Assembly (NCBI GenBank): GCA_020845635.1
Contig: JADLFI010000018.1
Span: 146,179-210,178, forward strand
From: Bacteroidia bacterium
GTDB lineage: Bacteria > Bacteroidota > Bacteroidia > UBA4408
Reading direction: 5' to 3'
Length of the DNA: 64,000 bases
This document shows positions 19,135 to 27,784 of the stretch, piece after piece. Made by a program: the position numbers and the translations under genes. How positions within the stretch are numbered: the stretch's first letter is position 1; each line of letters starts with the position of its first letter. The notes under the pieces are model-generated. The model was not told the origin of the DNA. It was given only the letters and a program-made list of their open reading frames with translations, and searched no databases.

Positions 19135-19302
19135 CTATTGATTATCAGATTTATTTTGATTTATACTAAATAAAAAGATAACACCAAAAGGCAACAAAAA
19201 GGGGAATACATAATATACCGGATAATTTAACATTCCGAGTACTAGGGCTACAATTGAAACCAAAATTATACCGGCCAACGCTATAAGTCTAATCTTTTTC
19301 AT
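19135..19302 (-). CDS. Small two-helix membrane protein (55 aa)
   Basis: An ATG at 19302, 13 bp after the stop of the TPR gene on the same strand, opens a 55-codon frame ending TAG at 19135. The product starts MKKIRLIALAGIILVSIVAL and has two hydrophobic segments (about residues 5-24 and 29-46) separated by NYP, and a polar C-terminus (NQNKSDNQ). Positive residues at the N-terminus, two well-formed transmembrane stretches and tight operon spacing make a real gene likely. No family is recognised. It lies at the end of the porD-like/TPR cluster. Confidence 0.6.
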   Translation of the reverse strand: MKKIRLIALAGIILVSIVALVLGMLNYPVYYVFPFLLPFGVIFLFSINQNKSDNQ

Positions 19303-19315
19303 GCTTTTATATAAT

Positions 19316-20545
19316 TTAACGACATACAGTATCTATATCTTTTTGCGCATCTTTATACCCCATGGCTACGGCTTTCTGCAAATCGGCACAACAAGCCTTT
19401 AAGTTATTTAGTTTATAATAACATTTACTTCGTATATAATAGCTTGCAGCCTCGGGTTTCAATGAAATACTTTTATCAAAGGCCTCTAAAGCATCCTTAT
19501 ATTTTGCAGTTTCAAACAATAAATTTCCTTTGCCATTCCAAGCCTCAATATTACCCGGGTCAAGTTCATTTACCTTTTTAAAGTCGTTTAACGCAGGCAT
19601 ATATTTTGATTTACCTTGTTGCACAAAAACTCTTGCACGAAGCAAATAGGCAGGTACATAGTCGCGCTGAAGAATAAGAATTTTATTGCAATCTTTAACA
19701 GCATTTGCCCAATCCTTTTTTTCGTAATAAGCATTGGCTCGCATCTCGTAGGCCTTTATGTCTTTTGTCTTAAATATATCAATTAAGGTGTTGTAATCTT
19801 TAAGAGCATCGTTAAACATCCGTAACTTTAAATAACACTCTGCCCGTCCTGCAAAAACCGATTCGGTTCTAATTCCGTTATTTATACAGGAATTAAAGTC
19901 TTTCAAAGCTGCTTCATATTTGGTTTGTTTAAAGAAGATATTGGCACGTTTTTCAATAGCTGCATGATGCAAATTATTTTTTTTAATAACTTCATTAAAA
20001 TCAGCTAATGCCTCATCTAACTTTTCTTTTCTATATAATATTTCGCCTCTGTAATAGACTATATCAGTATCAGCCCCCTTTAATTCAATAACTTTATTAA
20101 AATCTTTTAATGCTTCATTATCTTGTTTATTCTGATAATAATACAAAGCTCTTTTATGATAGGCTTCTGTTTTTTTCGGGTCTAACTGAATGGTCTTATT
20201 TAAATCATTAAGCGCCTGTTTATCATTAGCCTTCAAATACAATAAGGCTCTGTAATAATAAGCATCAACATAATCAGGTTTCAGTTTAATAGCCTGTTCA
20301 AAGTTTTTTAGTGCTTCTTCTTTTTTACCTAACTCTGCTTCGGCACGTGCTTTATTAGCGAAGGCAGTATAGAAGTTTTTATCTTTTTGTATAGCAGTAT
20401 CAAACTCTTTTATTGCGGCTAAATAATCACCTTTTTCAAGTTTTTCGCTTCCTTTATCGTTAAATATATAAGCAGGTTGGGCGGCAATATCTTTTACAGT
20501 AAAAGAAACTATAAGATAACAAAACAAATGAATATACTTTTTCAA
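19316..20545 (-). CDS. Exported TPR-repeat protein
   Basis: This 409-aa protein has a Sec signal (MKKYIHLFCYLIVSFTVKDI, then AAQ) followed by about ten tandem tetratricopeptide repeats filling the rest, with the recurring A..ALKDFNKVI..DP pattern. TPR arrays hold protein partners, so this is a periplasmic or envelope scaffold. It starts 12 bp after the porD-like gene and is followed by the 55-aa membrane protein after 13 bp, which suggests one transcript. A T9SS-related role is suggested only by that neighbourhood. The C-terminal repeat has a Cys pair (KACCADL) and a Sel1-like end. Confidence 0.85.
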   Translation of the reverse strand: MKKYIHLFCYLIVSFTVKDIAAQPAYIFNDKGSEKLEKGDYLAAIKEFDTAIQKDKNFYTAFANKARAEAELGKKEEALKNFEQAIKLKPDYVDAYYYRALLYLKANDKQALNDLNKTIQLDPKKTEAYHKRALYYYQNKQDNEALKDFNKVIELKGADTDIVYYRGEILYRKEKLDEALADFNEVIKKNNLHHAAIEKRANIFFKQTKYEAALKDFNSCINNGIRTESVFAGRAECYLKLRMFNDALKDYNTLIDIFKTKDIKAYEMRANAYYEKKDWANAVKDCNKILILQRDYVPAYLLRARVFVQQGKSKYMPALNDFKKVNELDPGNIEAWNGKGNLLFETAKYKDALEAFDKSISLKPEAASYYIRSKCYYKLNNLKACCADLQKAVAMGYKDAQKDIDTVCR

Positions 20546-20557
20546 CTTAAAAGGTTT

Positions 20558-21460
20558 TTAATTGGCTCTAATCTTCTCAAATTTAGAAGTATTTCCCGGA
20601 TCTATGGTGATTAATAATGGGGCCAATTTATTTTTAACTTCAGGGGTAGCTACTGAGAAAATATTTACAATTTCATCAGCTTTGGCTAAAAAGAATAATT
20701 GCATTAAAAATGATCCCATTTGTAGATTGTGAACTTTCATTAATCCTTCAAGGGCATCGGCAATATTTTTACGAGCCAGTTCAACATCTTTAGTCATTAA
20801 ATCTAAACCCATCCGGTGATAGTTGTACATGCACATTCGCAGTGCTTTAAAATTGGGGTTCGACAGGTTTTCAGCAATCCAATATCTGTTTTTTGAACCT
20901 TCAAAAGCTTTCCATCCTTTATCGGGGGCGTTTTGTGCATTATTTACAATAGTTTGTGCTTTTTGATAAAATGGTGTTCCACCTTCAGGACTAAAAGAAT
21001 CGTAATCAAGACCAATGATGATATAAGCATAAAAGGCTAAAACAGAGGTTAAGTTGTTAGTGTAGGTGTTTTCATTAAATTCAAATGGTTGAAAAGGGGT
21101 ATATTTAAATGCAAAATCATTGTCCTGATAATTGATTAGATTAGAAAAGTATGAACTTTTATACACCGGTCTGCGTGATTGAACTATAATGTTTGCCTCA
21201 AATTCATCAACCGAATTTCTCTTGGTAACATTAATCGTTAAATTGCACTCTATTCTTTCTTCCTCTTTAAAATTATCGTTTGTCCAACGGGTATTATTCA
21301 TAAACTCTTTGATAGATGTTTCAAGAGTTTCAAATATATTTTTATCGGTACCTTGTATGGCCGGACTCAGCACTTTTACACTACAGTTAAGCTCTTGAGC
21401 CCATGAAGTGCTATGAACAAATGCTAAAAATATTATTAATAAAATTAATCTGTTTCTCAT
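20558..21460 (-). CDS. porD: DUF4835 family, PorD-like type IX secretion protein
   Basis: A 300-aa protein with a signal peptide ending SWAQ. The text after it (ELNCSVKVLSPAIQGTDKNI) and blocks such as RRPVYKSSYFSNLINYQDND, FAFKYTPFQPFEFN and LTSVLAFYAYIIIGLDYDSF are characteristic of DUF4835, a family nearly universal in T9SS-bearing Bacteroidetes and, from memory, annotated as PorD. The exact mechanism in secretion is not known to me. Length is normal. It heads a leftward cluster with a TPR protein and a small membrane protein. A -7 box (TAATTTTG, 21475 to 21468) sits only 7 bp before the ATG, so the leader is very short. Presence fits the four T9SS cargo genes in this window. Confidence 0.75.
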   Translation of the reverse strand: MRNRLILLIIFLAFVHSTSWAQELNCSVKVLSPAIQGTDKNIFETLETSIKEFMNNTRWTNDNFKEEERIECNLTINVTKRNSVDEFEANIIVQSRRPVYKSSYFSNLINYQDNDFAFKYTPFQPFEFNENTYTNNLTSVLAFYAYIIIGLDYDSFSPEGGTPFYQKAQTIVNNAQNAPDKGWKAFEGSKNRYWIAENLSNPNFKALRMCMYNYHRMGLDLMTKDVELARKNIADALEGLMKVHNLQMGSFLMQLFFLAKADEIVNIFSVATPEVKNKLAPLLITIDPGNTSKFEKIRAN

Positions 21461-21467
21461 AAACCCA

Positions 21468-21475
21468 CAAAATTA
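21468..21475 (-). promoter_or_regulatory. -7 box TAATTTTG
   Basis: Exact TAnnTTTG on the minus strand with 7 bp to ATG 21460, implying a leaderless or near-leaderless porD-like message. Confidence 0.5.
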
Positions 21476-21806
21476 ATATACAAAACGCAAAAAGAAAATA
21501 TATATTCTGTTTCTGTCATTTATTTTTCTTAATTCCTCATTTTTTAGATGATTTAAATTTAGCTTAGCGATTAGGAAACACTAACATTTATACTAAAAAA
21601 ACTTAAAATATTACTTACCATGGTATAAAATTATTAATCCAATTCTTTGCTTAGAGAAATTACATATTACTTATATATAATTAATTGTCAATGCATTAAT
21701 ATGTATTATGTGATGACTTAAAAGTGGCTTATTAAAACTAATATATAAATCAAATAAAATCTTGCGGTTTAATATATTTTTTATTTTCTAAATCAATTCA
21801 AAAAGT
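21476..21806. other. Divergent intergenic region porD-like/prs
   Basis: AT-rich spacer holding the outward-facing promoters; no RNA gene, ORF or repeat recognised between the two -7 boxes. Confidence 0.4.
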
Positions 21807-21814
21807 TAACTTTG
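21807..21814 (+). promoter_or_regulatory. -7 box TAACTTTG of prs
   Basis: Exact TAnnTTTG, 25 bp before ATG 21840. A standard -33 TTG is not evident. Confidence 0.6.
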
Positions 21815-21839
21815 CACTCCTTATAATTATCCAAGAACT

Positions 21840-22781
21840 ATGGAATCACCGGTAAAAATATTTTCAGGAACAGGGTCAATGTACCTTTCCAAAAAAATTG
21901 CCCAAAGTTATGGGCAAGATTTAGGAAATATGACTGTTTCCAGATTTAGTGATGGAGAAATGCAACCTTCGTTTGAGGAGACAGTTCGCGGAGCTGATGT
22001 TTTTATTATACAAAGCACTTTTCCACCGGCTGATAATTTATTTGAATTATTATTAATGATAGATGCTGCAAAAAGGGCATCAGCCAATCAAATAATTGCT
22101 GTTATTCCATACTTTGGTTATGCACGGCAAGATAGGAAAGATCAACCACGCGTTGCTATTGGAGCCAAGTTAGTGGCAAACTTATTAAGCTCGGCAGGTA
22201 TAACTCGTATTATCACTATGGATTTACATGCTGATCAAATACAAGGGTTCTTTGATGTTCCGGTAGATCACTTATTTGCCTCAAGTATTTTTGTTCCATA
22301 TATCAAATCATTAAATCTACCCAACCTAACTATGGCTTCGCCTGATATGGGAGGTTCAAAACGCACAAATGCTTATGCCAAGTATTTGAATTGTGATATG
22401 GTAATTTGTTATAAGCAGCGCAAAGTAGCCAATAAGATTGAAAACATGACTTTGATTGGTGATGTTGAAGGGAAAGATATAGTATTGGTTGATGATATTG
22501 TTGATACAGCAGGTACTTTAACCAAAGCCTCAGATATGATGATGGAAAAAGGAGCCAACAGTGTAAGAGCTGTTTGTACACATCCTATTTTGTCGGGAAA
22601 AGCTTATGAGGCCATTGAAAATTCAAAAATTAAAGAATTGATTGTTACCGATACTATTCCTTTGAGAAAAGATATACAATCAAGTAAAATTAAAGTTTTA
22701 TCAGTTGCCGACATGTTTGCAGATGTATTTAAAAGGGTTCATAACTTTGAGTCTATAAGTTCATATTTTTTAATTTCATAA
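21840..22781 (+). CDS. prs: Ribose-phosphate pyrophosphokinase
   Basis: Makes PRPP from ribose 5-phosphate and ATP in the cytosol, for nucleotide, His and Trp synthesis. The 313-aa protein shows the class I signatures: FSDGEMQPSFEE near the N-terminus, the flexible loop YFGYARQDRKDQPRVAI, the metal/ATP segment TMDLHADQIQGFFDVPVDHL, and the PRPP-binding loop VLVDDIVDTAGTLTKA. Length matches the family. It is followed after 93 bp by rplY, an arrangement common across bacteria, so the two are likely co-transcribed. Confidence 0.96.
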   Translation: MESPVKIFSGTGSMYLSKKIAQSYGQDLGNMTVSRFSDGEMQPSFEETVRGADVFIIQSTFPPADNLFELLLMIDAAKRASANQIIAVIPYFGYARQDRKDQPRVAIGAKLVANLLSSAGITRIITMDLHADQIQGFFDVPVDHLFASSIFVPYIKSLNLPNLTMASPDMGGSKRTNAYAKYLNCDMVICYKQRKVANKIENMTLIGDVEGKDIVLVDDIVDTAGTLTKASDMMMEKGANSVRAVCTHPILSGKAYEAIENSKIKELIVTDTIPLRKDIQSSKIKVLSVADMFADVFKRVHNFESISSYFLIS

Positions 22782-22874
22782 TAGAATTTCCCGCCTATAA
22801 TTTTAATATAAATCATTCGGAAATAGCAATAAAGCGGGGATTGCGAAAACCGAAACAAAAAACAAATAAATCAA

Positions 22875-23456
22875 ATGAAATCAGTATCTATTAGCGGTTC
22901 GTTAAGAGCGAACGTAGGGAAAAAAGATGCAAAAGCTTTACGTGGACAAGGTATGGTACCTTGCGTATTGTACGGTGGGCAAGAACAAAAAATATTTCAG
23001 GTAAAATACAACGATTTGCTACCGTTGGTTTATACCCCTGAAGTATTAACTGTTGAACTAAATATTGACGGTAAAAAAATTAATGCTTTAATGCAAGAAA
23101 TACAGTTTCATCCTGTTAATGACAGAATTATTCACATTGATTTTTTAGAAATATTCGATAACAAGCCTGTAGTTATTGATATACCTGTTACTACCGAAGG
23201 AAACTCTATTGGGGTTAGAGCCGGTGGTAAATTAGTATTAAATGTCAGAAAACTTAAAGTAAGAGGCTTGCCGGGTAATCTTCCTGATAAAATTTCTATC
23301 AACATCGACAATCTTGATTTAGGAGGAGTTATTAGAGTTTCAGAAGTTCAAGTAAAAGATTTGGAATTGCTAGATACACCTAATATGGTTATTGTTGCTG
23401 TAAAAGCAACCCGTAATACTGCTGGTGCAGATGCCAAAGCACCGGCAAAAAAATAA
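22875..23456 (+). CDS. rplY: 50S ribosomal protein L25, long (Ctc) form
   Basis: Binds 5S rRNA in the large subunit. The 193-aa length is that of the two-domain Ctc/TL5 form: an N-terminal L25 domain (SGSLRANVGKKDAKALRGQG, then VPCVLYGG) and a C-terminal beta domain (GGVIRVSEVQVKDLELLDTP), ending in an Ala/Lys-rich tail. It follows prs and is closed by a terminator; the pth gene that often follows is absent here. Confidence 0.95.
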   Translation: MKSVSISGSLRANVGKKDAKALRGQGMVPCVLYGGQEQKIFQVKYNDLLPLVYTPEVLTVELNIDGKKINALMQEIQFHPVNDRIIHIDFLEIFDNKPVVIDIPVTTEGNSIGVRAGGKLVLNVRKLKVRGLPGNLPDKISINIDNLDLGGVIRVSEVQVKDLELLDTPNMVIVAVKATRNTAGADAKAPAKK

Positions 23457-23479
23457 ATTAGAGAGCTTTTCTATTGCCC

Positions 23480-23509
23480 AAAAAGACTGCCTTACAGGCG
23501 GTCTTTTTT
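23480..23509 (+). terminator. Rho-independent terminator after rplY
   Basis: AAAAAGACTGCC (23480-23491), loop TTACA, GGCGGTCTTTTT (23497-23508); 12-bp stem with one G-T wobble and a T-run. Confidence 0.9.
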
Positions 23510-24042
23510 ATTATATAATAAACTTAACAATATGGTGCACTGTCATTACACCTCCATAAGTTTTACATCTCAAACTCTGTTTATTATTGGTTAATTAGAG
23601 AATCGGTATCTTACACTTTAAAATATGTAGTATCTATGTGCAAGGGCTTGTTTAATTTGGATTTTTAACTTAGGGTATTCATTTTCATTAGTTTAGATTG
23701 TTTGCCATGACTTGTCGGTTTATTGCCGGGTGTTGCTTGTATAGGCATATTAAGAAATACTTATTGCTTATTTCATCAGGAAAATATTAACAAATTTGAA
23801 AACCATGATACCAATTTGGAATAAATTATAGAATTGTTATTTTTCACAGGGTTAAATCGAGGGTTTATAAATATTTTATTAATAAATTTACAAACTATAA
23901 TAAATTAATTGTTTATTGTAAGTTGCAATATTTTAGACAATTGCATAATTATTGTAGATAAATAACTATATTATTAACAATAAAATTGTGTAGAATTAAA
24001 AAAATAATCAATTATTTTTTTCTTTTTGACGAAAGATTTTTA
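23510..24042. other. Long AT-rich region upstream of the exosortase cassette
   Basis: Over 500 bases without a credible gene or RNA. The part nearest the cassette (about 23860-24020) is extremely AT-rich. It ends in the cassette's -7 box. Confidence 0.4.
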
Positions 24043-24050
24043 TACATTTG
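24043..24050 (+). promoter_or_regulatory. -7 box TACATTTG of the exosortase cassette
   Basis: Exact TAnnTTTG, 20 bp before ATG 24071. A TTTG at 24025-24028 is upstream but the 14-bp spacing is shorter than the usual Bacteroidetes -33/-7 distance. Confidence 0.6.
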
Positions 24051-24070
24051 CGACCAAAATTATTTAGCCG

Positions 24071-24307
24071 ATGAAAAAGAATGTATTATTGGGATTATTA
24101 ACGATTGCCTTATTGGTGTTAGCGTCTGCTGACTTATTTGCTGCCGGACCTCCTATAGTTGCTCCTCCTCCTCCTCCAGGCGGTGGTGGACCTCCATGTT
24201 GGCCTCCTCCATGTGTTCCTATAGATGGTGGAATTGGTTTATTGTTTGCTGCCGGATTAGCTTTGGGAGGCAGAAAGCTTATTAAGTCAACCAAAAAAGA
24301 AGAATAG
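24071..24307 (+). CDS. Exosortase substrate: short Pro/Gly-rich peptide precursor with PIDGG sorting tag
   Basis: A 78-aa precursor in four parts: a signal peptide (about residues 1-24); a 25-residue Pro/Gly-rich segment with two cysteines (C43 and C48 in CWPPPC, after PPPPPGGGG); the tag P50-I-D-G-G54; and a hydrophobic helix (55-67) followed by a basic tail (RKLIKSTKKEE). This tripartite tag-helix-basic layout is the hallmark of exosortase targets, and PID is known to me from memory as a Bacteroidetes sorting signal (PID-CTERM). Removal of both ends would leave a peptide of only about 25-27 residues. The next gene, 17 nt downstream, is the exosortase, so this is very probably its dedicated substrate. 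The role of the mature peptide is unknown. Confidence 0.82.
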   Translation: MKKNVLLGLLTIALLVLASADLFAAGPPIVAPPPPPGGGGPPCWPPPCVPIDGGIGLLFAAGLALGGRKLIKSTKKEE

Positions 24308-24323
24308 TCAGTTTCCTTTACGG

Positions 24324-24884
24324 ATGTTAAAATACATAACAGAAAACAAAATTCTGTTTTTCTTTATTAAAGCCTTCGGGCTTTATTTGTTTTGGTATAT
24401 TCTGTACGATTTATGGTTACATCCCAATAGTAATATTGATAATATAGTTGCAGAAAACCTTGCATTTTGGAGTTCTTTAGTAATAAAAGCCATAGGATTC
24501 TTGCCTATTGACACACATGCTGTAAGTACAGAAAATGTTACAGTTATTGGCATTGACGGAACCCACGGATTATGGGTAGGCGACCCTTGTAATGGAATAA
24601 CTTTGTTTGCTTTGTTTGTCGGCTTTATAATAGCCTATCCCGGAAAAGTCGTCAATAAACTATGGTTTATCCCTTTGGGAATGATAGCCATTCATATACT
24701 TAATATTTTACGAATTGTTGGTTTAAGTTTGGTGGTATATTATGCTCCTGAAAGTTTGGCTTTTAATCATACTTATACTTTTACAATTATTGTTTACAGC
24801 TTTGTTTTTTCGCTTTGGATACTTTGGGCTAATAAAATATCCTACTATTCATTTCAGAAAAAGCAAAACAATACAAAGTATTAA
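24324..24884 (+). CDS. Exosortase family transpeptidase (XrtX-like)
   Basis: A 186-aa integral membrane protein with about six to seven hydrophobic segments. It shows the three catalytic residues of exosortases in the right order: C89 in VGDPCNGITLF, R130 in LNILRIVGL, and H149 in LAFNHTYTF. Exosortases cut tagged proteins on the outer face of the inner membrane and transfer them to an unknown acceptor. The protein is short, lacking C-terminal extension domains, as in other Bacteroidetes members. Flanked 17 nt upstream by its probable substrate and 3 nt downstream by a small membrane protein, it is the centre of a three-gene operon. Subfamily name (XrtX) is from memory and less certain than the family. 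Confidence 0.9.
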   Translation: MLKYITENKILFFFIKAFGLYLFWYILYDLWLHPNSNIDNIVAENLAFWSSLVIKAIGFLPIDTHAVSTENVTVIGIDGTHGLWVGDPCNGITLFALFVGFIIAYPGKVVNKLWFIPLGMIAIHILNILRIVGLSLVVYYAPESLAFNHTYTFTIIVYSFVFSLWILWANKISYYSFQKKQNNTKY

Positions 24885-24887
24885 AAT

Positions 24888-25367
24888 ATGAAATTTAAGG
24901 CTAAAGAAATTTTATTTATCCTTATTATCATTATAGCATTTGTGATAGCCGGCTTTTTGCGCGATGCTATTTTTATGAGCATTAACAGTCAACTGTATAA
25001 GCTATATTTTAAAAACTACGATTATACTCTTCCTTCTTGGCTTAGTTACTTTGATAGTTGGCCTTATATGAAATTGTATTATTTCAAATACTGGCTTACT
25101 GCCGGATTTATACTCCTCTATTTTCTTCTTTCCATACTTTCGCTGCGTTTGGTTGTAGGTAGTTACTCAAAAAGTAAATGGGTAATTTATGCTTACGGAA
25201 TAATTATTTTCCTTTCTATACTTACTTATATGGGCGGGTATTTTCTAAATAACTTTCCAAAAGGTTTTTTATTTACTAGAAATATGATAGGTTTACTTCA
25301 GTCTCCTTTTATTACTATGGTTGTTATACCGGCTTTAAAACTTGAAGAAAATAAGTCTTTGAAATAA
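24888..25367 (+). CDS. Exosortase-associated small membrane protein
   Basis: A 159-aa protein with four predicted membrane helices (about residues 7-25, 68-88, 97-118 and 133-150) and an aromatic extracytoplasmic loop (DYTLPSWLSYFDSWPYMKLY). Bacteroidetes exosortases usually have one accessory membrane protein of this size directly downstream, and this one begins 3 nt after the exosortase. I infer a helper role in substrate handling; no catalytic motif is seen. The next gene, gldA, has its own promoter. Confidence 0.75.
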   Translation: MKFKAKEILFILIIIIAFVIAGFLRDAIFMSINSQLYKLYFKNYDYTLPSWLSYFDSWPYMKLYYFKYWLTAGFILLYFLLSILSLRLVVGSYSKSKWVIYAYGIIIFLSILTYMGGYFLNNFPKGFLFTRNMIGLLQSPFITMVVIPALKLEENKSLK

Positions 25368-25401
25368 TTGTTAAGTGGTTTCCAAATCCACATTTTCGCT
25401 T

Positions 25402-25409
25402 TATATTTG
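25402..25409 (+). promoter_or_regulatory. -7 box TATATTTG of gldA
   Basis: Exact TAnnTTTG, 18 bp before the TTG start at 25428. It lies inside the longer open frame beginning at 25368, which argues against that upstream start. Confidence 0.6.
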
Positions 25410-25427
25410 ACCTTAAATACAAAGCTG

Positions 25428-26333
25428 TTGTCTATAGAAGTCTTAAATATTAGTAAATATTACCAAGCGCAAAAAGCTTTAGATAAGGTAAGTTTTTCGG
25501 TTAACAAAGGTTCAATTACCGGTTTTTTGGGGCCAAATGGAGCCGGGAAATCAACCATGATGAAAATATTAACTTGTTTTCTTCCTCAGAGTGAAGGTAC
25601 TGCCAAGGTTTGCGGATTTGATATTTACGAGAATCCCTTTGAAGTACGTAAATGTGTAGGCTACTTACCCGAACATAATCCTTTGTATTTGGATATGTAT
25701 GTTAAGGAATATTTGTCGTTTGCTGCATCAGTATATAAAATAAAGAATGTAAACCAAAAAGTTAAGGAAATGATTGAGATTACCGGTTTACAAATTGAAC
25801 AAAATAAAAAAATAGGAGCTTTATCTAAGGGATACAGGCAACGTGTGGGTTTAGCGCAAGCTCTAATTCATAATCCCGAGGTTTTAATATTAGATGAACC
25901 AACAACAGGTTTAGACCCTAACCAGTTGATAGAAATAAGAAATTTGATTAAAGAATTGGGGAAGGAGAAAACGGTTTTGTTTTCAACACATATTTTGCAA
26001 GAAGTAAAGGCTGTTTGTGACAATATTATTATTATCAATAAAGGAAAAATAGTTGCCAATAGCGATGCTAAAACTTTACAAACAAGCAATAAAAATCAAT
26101 CCATATTATTATTGGAGTTGGAAAGAGAGATTTCGCTACAACAACTTCAAGAAATTAGTGGGGTTATTGCTGTTAAAAATGTAGGCACAAGGCGGTGGCA
26201 CATAGCTTTTAATAAAGACAAAGATATTAGACAAGCTCTTATGCAACTGGCCTTAAGTAATAGTAATACCATTTTGTCTATGAAAATTGAGGAAGACAGC
26301 CTGGAGGAAATTTTTCAGAAACTAACTACCTAA
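25428..26333 (+). CDS. gldA: Gliding-motility ABC transporter ATP-binding protein GldA
   Basis: I choose TTG 25428 because GldA proteins begin MSIEVxNISKxY, it gives 301 aa (the usual length), and a -7 box lies just before it. Motifs: Walker A GPNGAGKST (about 35-43), signature LSKGYRQRVGLAQAL, Walker B VLILDEPTTGLDP, and the H-loop STHILQEV. With the GldF/GldG membrane proteins it forms an ABC transporter needed for gliding in some flavobacteria; those partners are not in the window. It follows the exosortase cassette but is probably separately transcribed. Confidence 0.85.
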   Translation: MSIEVLNISKYYQAQKALDKVSFSVNKGSITGFLGPNGAGKSTMMKILTCFLPQSEGTAKVCGFDIYENPFEVRKCVGYLPEHNPLYLDMYVKEYLSFAASVYKIKNVNQKVKEMIEITGLQIEQNKKIGALSKGYRQRVGLAQALIHNPEVLILDEPTTGLDPNQLIEIRNLIKELGKEKTVLFSTHILQEVKAVCDNIIIINKGKIVANSDAKTLQTSNKNQSILLLELEREISLQQLQEISGVIAVKNVGTRRWHIAFNKDKDIRQALMQLALSNSNTILSMKIEEDSLEEIFQKLTT

Positions 26334-26398
26334 ATAATAAGAAATTATGAAAAAGGCTATAGAATTTTATATCTATAGTATTATTCAAGTAAAATTAT

Positions 26399-26406
26399 TA
26401 TCTTCG
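26399..26406 (+). promoter_or_regulatory. Probable -7 box TATCTTCG of metK
   Basis: One mismatch (C for T) from TAnnTTTG, 42 bp before ATG 26449. No SAM riboswitch-like fold was recognised in the short leader. Confidence 0.4.
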
Positions 26407-26448
26407 CAAACTAATTTTAAAAAATATTAATAATCAAAATTATAAAAC

Positions 26449-27729
26449 ATGTCATATTTATTTACCTCCGAATCTGTATCTGAAGGACATCCTGATAAAG
26501 TAGCCGATCAAATATCTGATGCTATTATTGATGCTTTTTTAACTCACGACAGCAATGCTAAAGTAGCGTGCGAAACATTTGTAACTACCGGATTAGTGGT
26601 TATAGGTGGTGAAATCAAATGCAATAATATAGCCAAATATAGTGTAGATGTACAGGGTATTGCCCGTGATGTAATTAACCGTATTGGATATAACAAATCT
26701 CAATATCAGTTTGATGCTGTAAGTTGCGGTATTTTAAATGCACTTCATGAGCAATCATCAGATATAAACCAAGGAGTAGAAAGAGGCAAAGAAGAAGAAC
26801 AAGGTGCCGGTGATCAAGGTATGATGTTTGGCTATGCCAGTCGCGAAACTGATAATTATATGCCTTTACCATTAGAGCTTTCGCACTTATTATTAAAAGA
26901 GTTGAGTGCTATTCGCAAAGAAGGTAAGAAAATGAAATATTTGCGTCCTGATGCAAAATCGCAGGTAACTATTCAGTATTCTGATAAAGGGAAGCCTGAA
27001 AAAATTGAAACTATTGTTATATCAACCCAACATGATGATTTTGATACAGATGATAAAATGTTGGCAAAAATTAAAGAAGATATACTTACTATATTAATAC
27101 CACGAGTAAAAAAATTATTACCTACACGTATTAAAAAATTATTTGGAGATGATATAAAATATCATATCAACCCAACAGGTAAGTTTGTTATTGGCGGGCC
27201 ACATGGTGATACAGGCCTAACAGGTCGTAAGATTATTGTTGATACTTATGGTGGTCGTGGTGCTCACGGTGGTGGTGCTTTCTCAGGGAAAGATTCTTCA
27301 AAAGTTGACAGAAGTGCTGCTTATGCTACACGACATATTGCTAAGAACCTTGTTGCGGCAGGTATTTGCGATGAAGTATTAGTTCAGGTAGCCTATGCAA
27401 TTGGGGTTGCTCAGCCGGTGGGATTATATATTAACACATACAATACCGGAAAGGCTAAAAATGAAGAAGGTAGAAAACTAACCGATGGAGAAATTGCAGA
27501 AAAAGTTTCTAAAGTTTTTGATATGCGTCCGAGTGCTATTGTAAAACGATTTGGTTTAAAGAACCCTATTTATAGTCAAACTGCTGCCTACGGACACATG
27601 GGGCGCACACCGGGCAGGGTAAATGTAAACGGAAAAGAGTACGAAACCTTTGGATGGGAAAAGTTAGATTATGTTGACACTTTGAAAAAAGAATTTAAAA
27701 TAGCTGAAAGAACAGCTGAACTTGCATAG
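26449..27729 (+). CDS. metK: S-adenosylmethionine synthase
   Basis: Forms SAM from methionine and ATP in the cytosol. The 426-aa protein begins with the classic [20 protein letters not shown], and has [32 protein letters not shown] and the [21 protein letters not shown]-loop-like region, all intact. It is somewhat longer than the 384-aa E. coli enzyme because of a Bacteroidetes-typical insert around residues 155-215. Monocistronic, closed by a perfect 18-bp terminator stem. Confidence 0.97.
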   Translation: MSYLFTSESVSEGHPDKVADQISDAIIDAFLTHDSNAKVACETFVTTGLVVIGGEIKCNNIAKYSVDVQGIARDVINRIGYNKSQYQFDAVSCGILNALHEQSSDINQGVERGKEEEQGAGDQGMMFGYASRETDNYMPLPLELSHLLLKELSAIRKEGKKMKYLRPDAKSQVTIQYSDKGKPEKIETIVISTQHDDFDTDDKMLAKIKEDILTILIPRVKKLLPTRIKKLFGDDIKYHINPTGKFVIGGPHGDTGLTGRKIIVDTYGGRGAHGGGAFSGKDSSKVDRSAAYATRHIAKNLVAAGICDEVLVQVAYAIGVAQPVGLYINTYNTGKAKNEEGRKLTDGEIAEKVSKVFDMRPSAIVKRFGLKNPIYSQTAAYGHMGRTPGRVNVNGKEYETFGWEKLDYVDTLKKEFKIAERTAELA

Positions 27730-27742
27730 TATAAAAACCAAT

Positions 27743-27784
27743 AATAAATAGAGCGTATCGTACTCTCGATACGCTCTATTTATT
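27743..27784 (+). terminator. Rho-independent terminator after metK
   Basis: AATAAATAGAGCGTATCG (27743-27760), loop TACTCT, then its perfect 18-base reverse complement (27767-27784). Confidence 0.9.

Noticed and set aside
24025..24028. TTTG as a -33 element for the exosortase promoter
   Set aside because: Spacing to the -7 box is 14 bp, shorter than the usual Bacteroidetes distance, so I report only the -7 box.
24064..24294. Antisense frame over the exosortase substrate rich in Pro/Gly
   Set aside because: Its composition is a mirror of the GGN/CCN codons of the real gene on the plus strand; the real gene has a promoter and fits the operon.
26347..26430. 27-codon frame (MKKAIEFYIY...) between gldA and metK
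   Set aside because: It overlaps the probable metK -7 box and has no helix, signal or family pattern.
26334..26448. Possible SAM riboswitch before metK
   Set aside because: The leader after the -7 box is about 40 bases, too short for known SAM riboswitch folds, and no such core was recognised.
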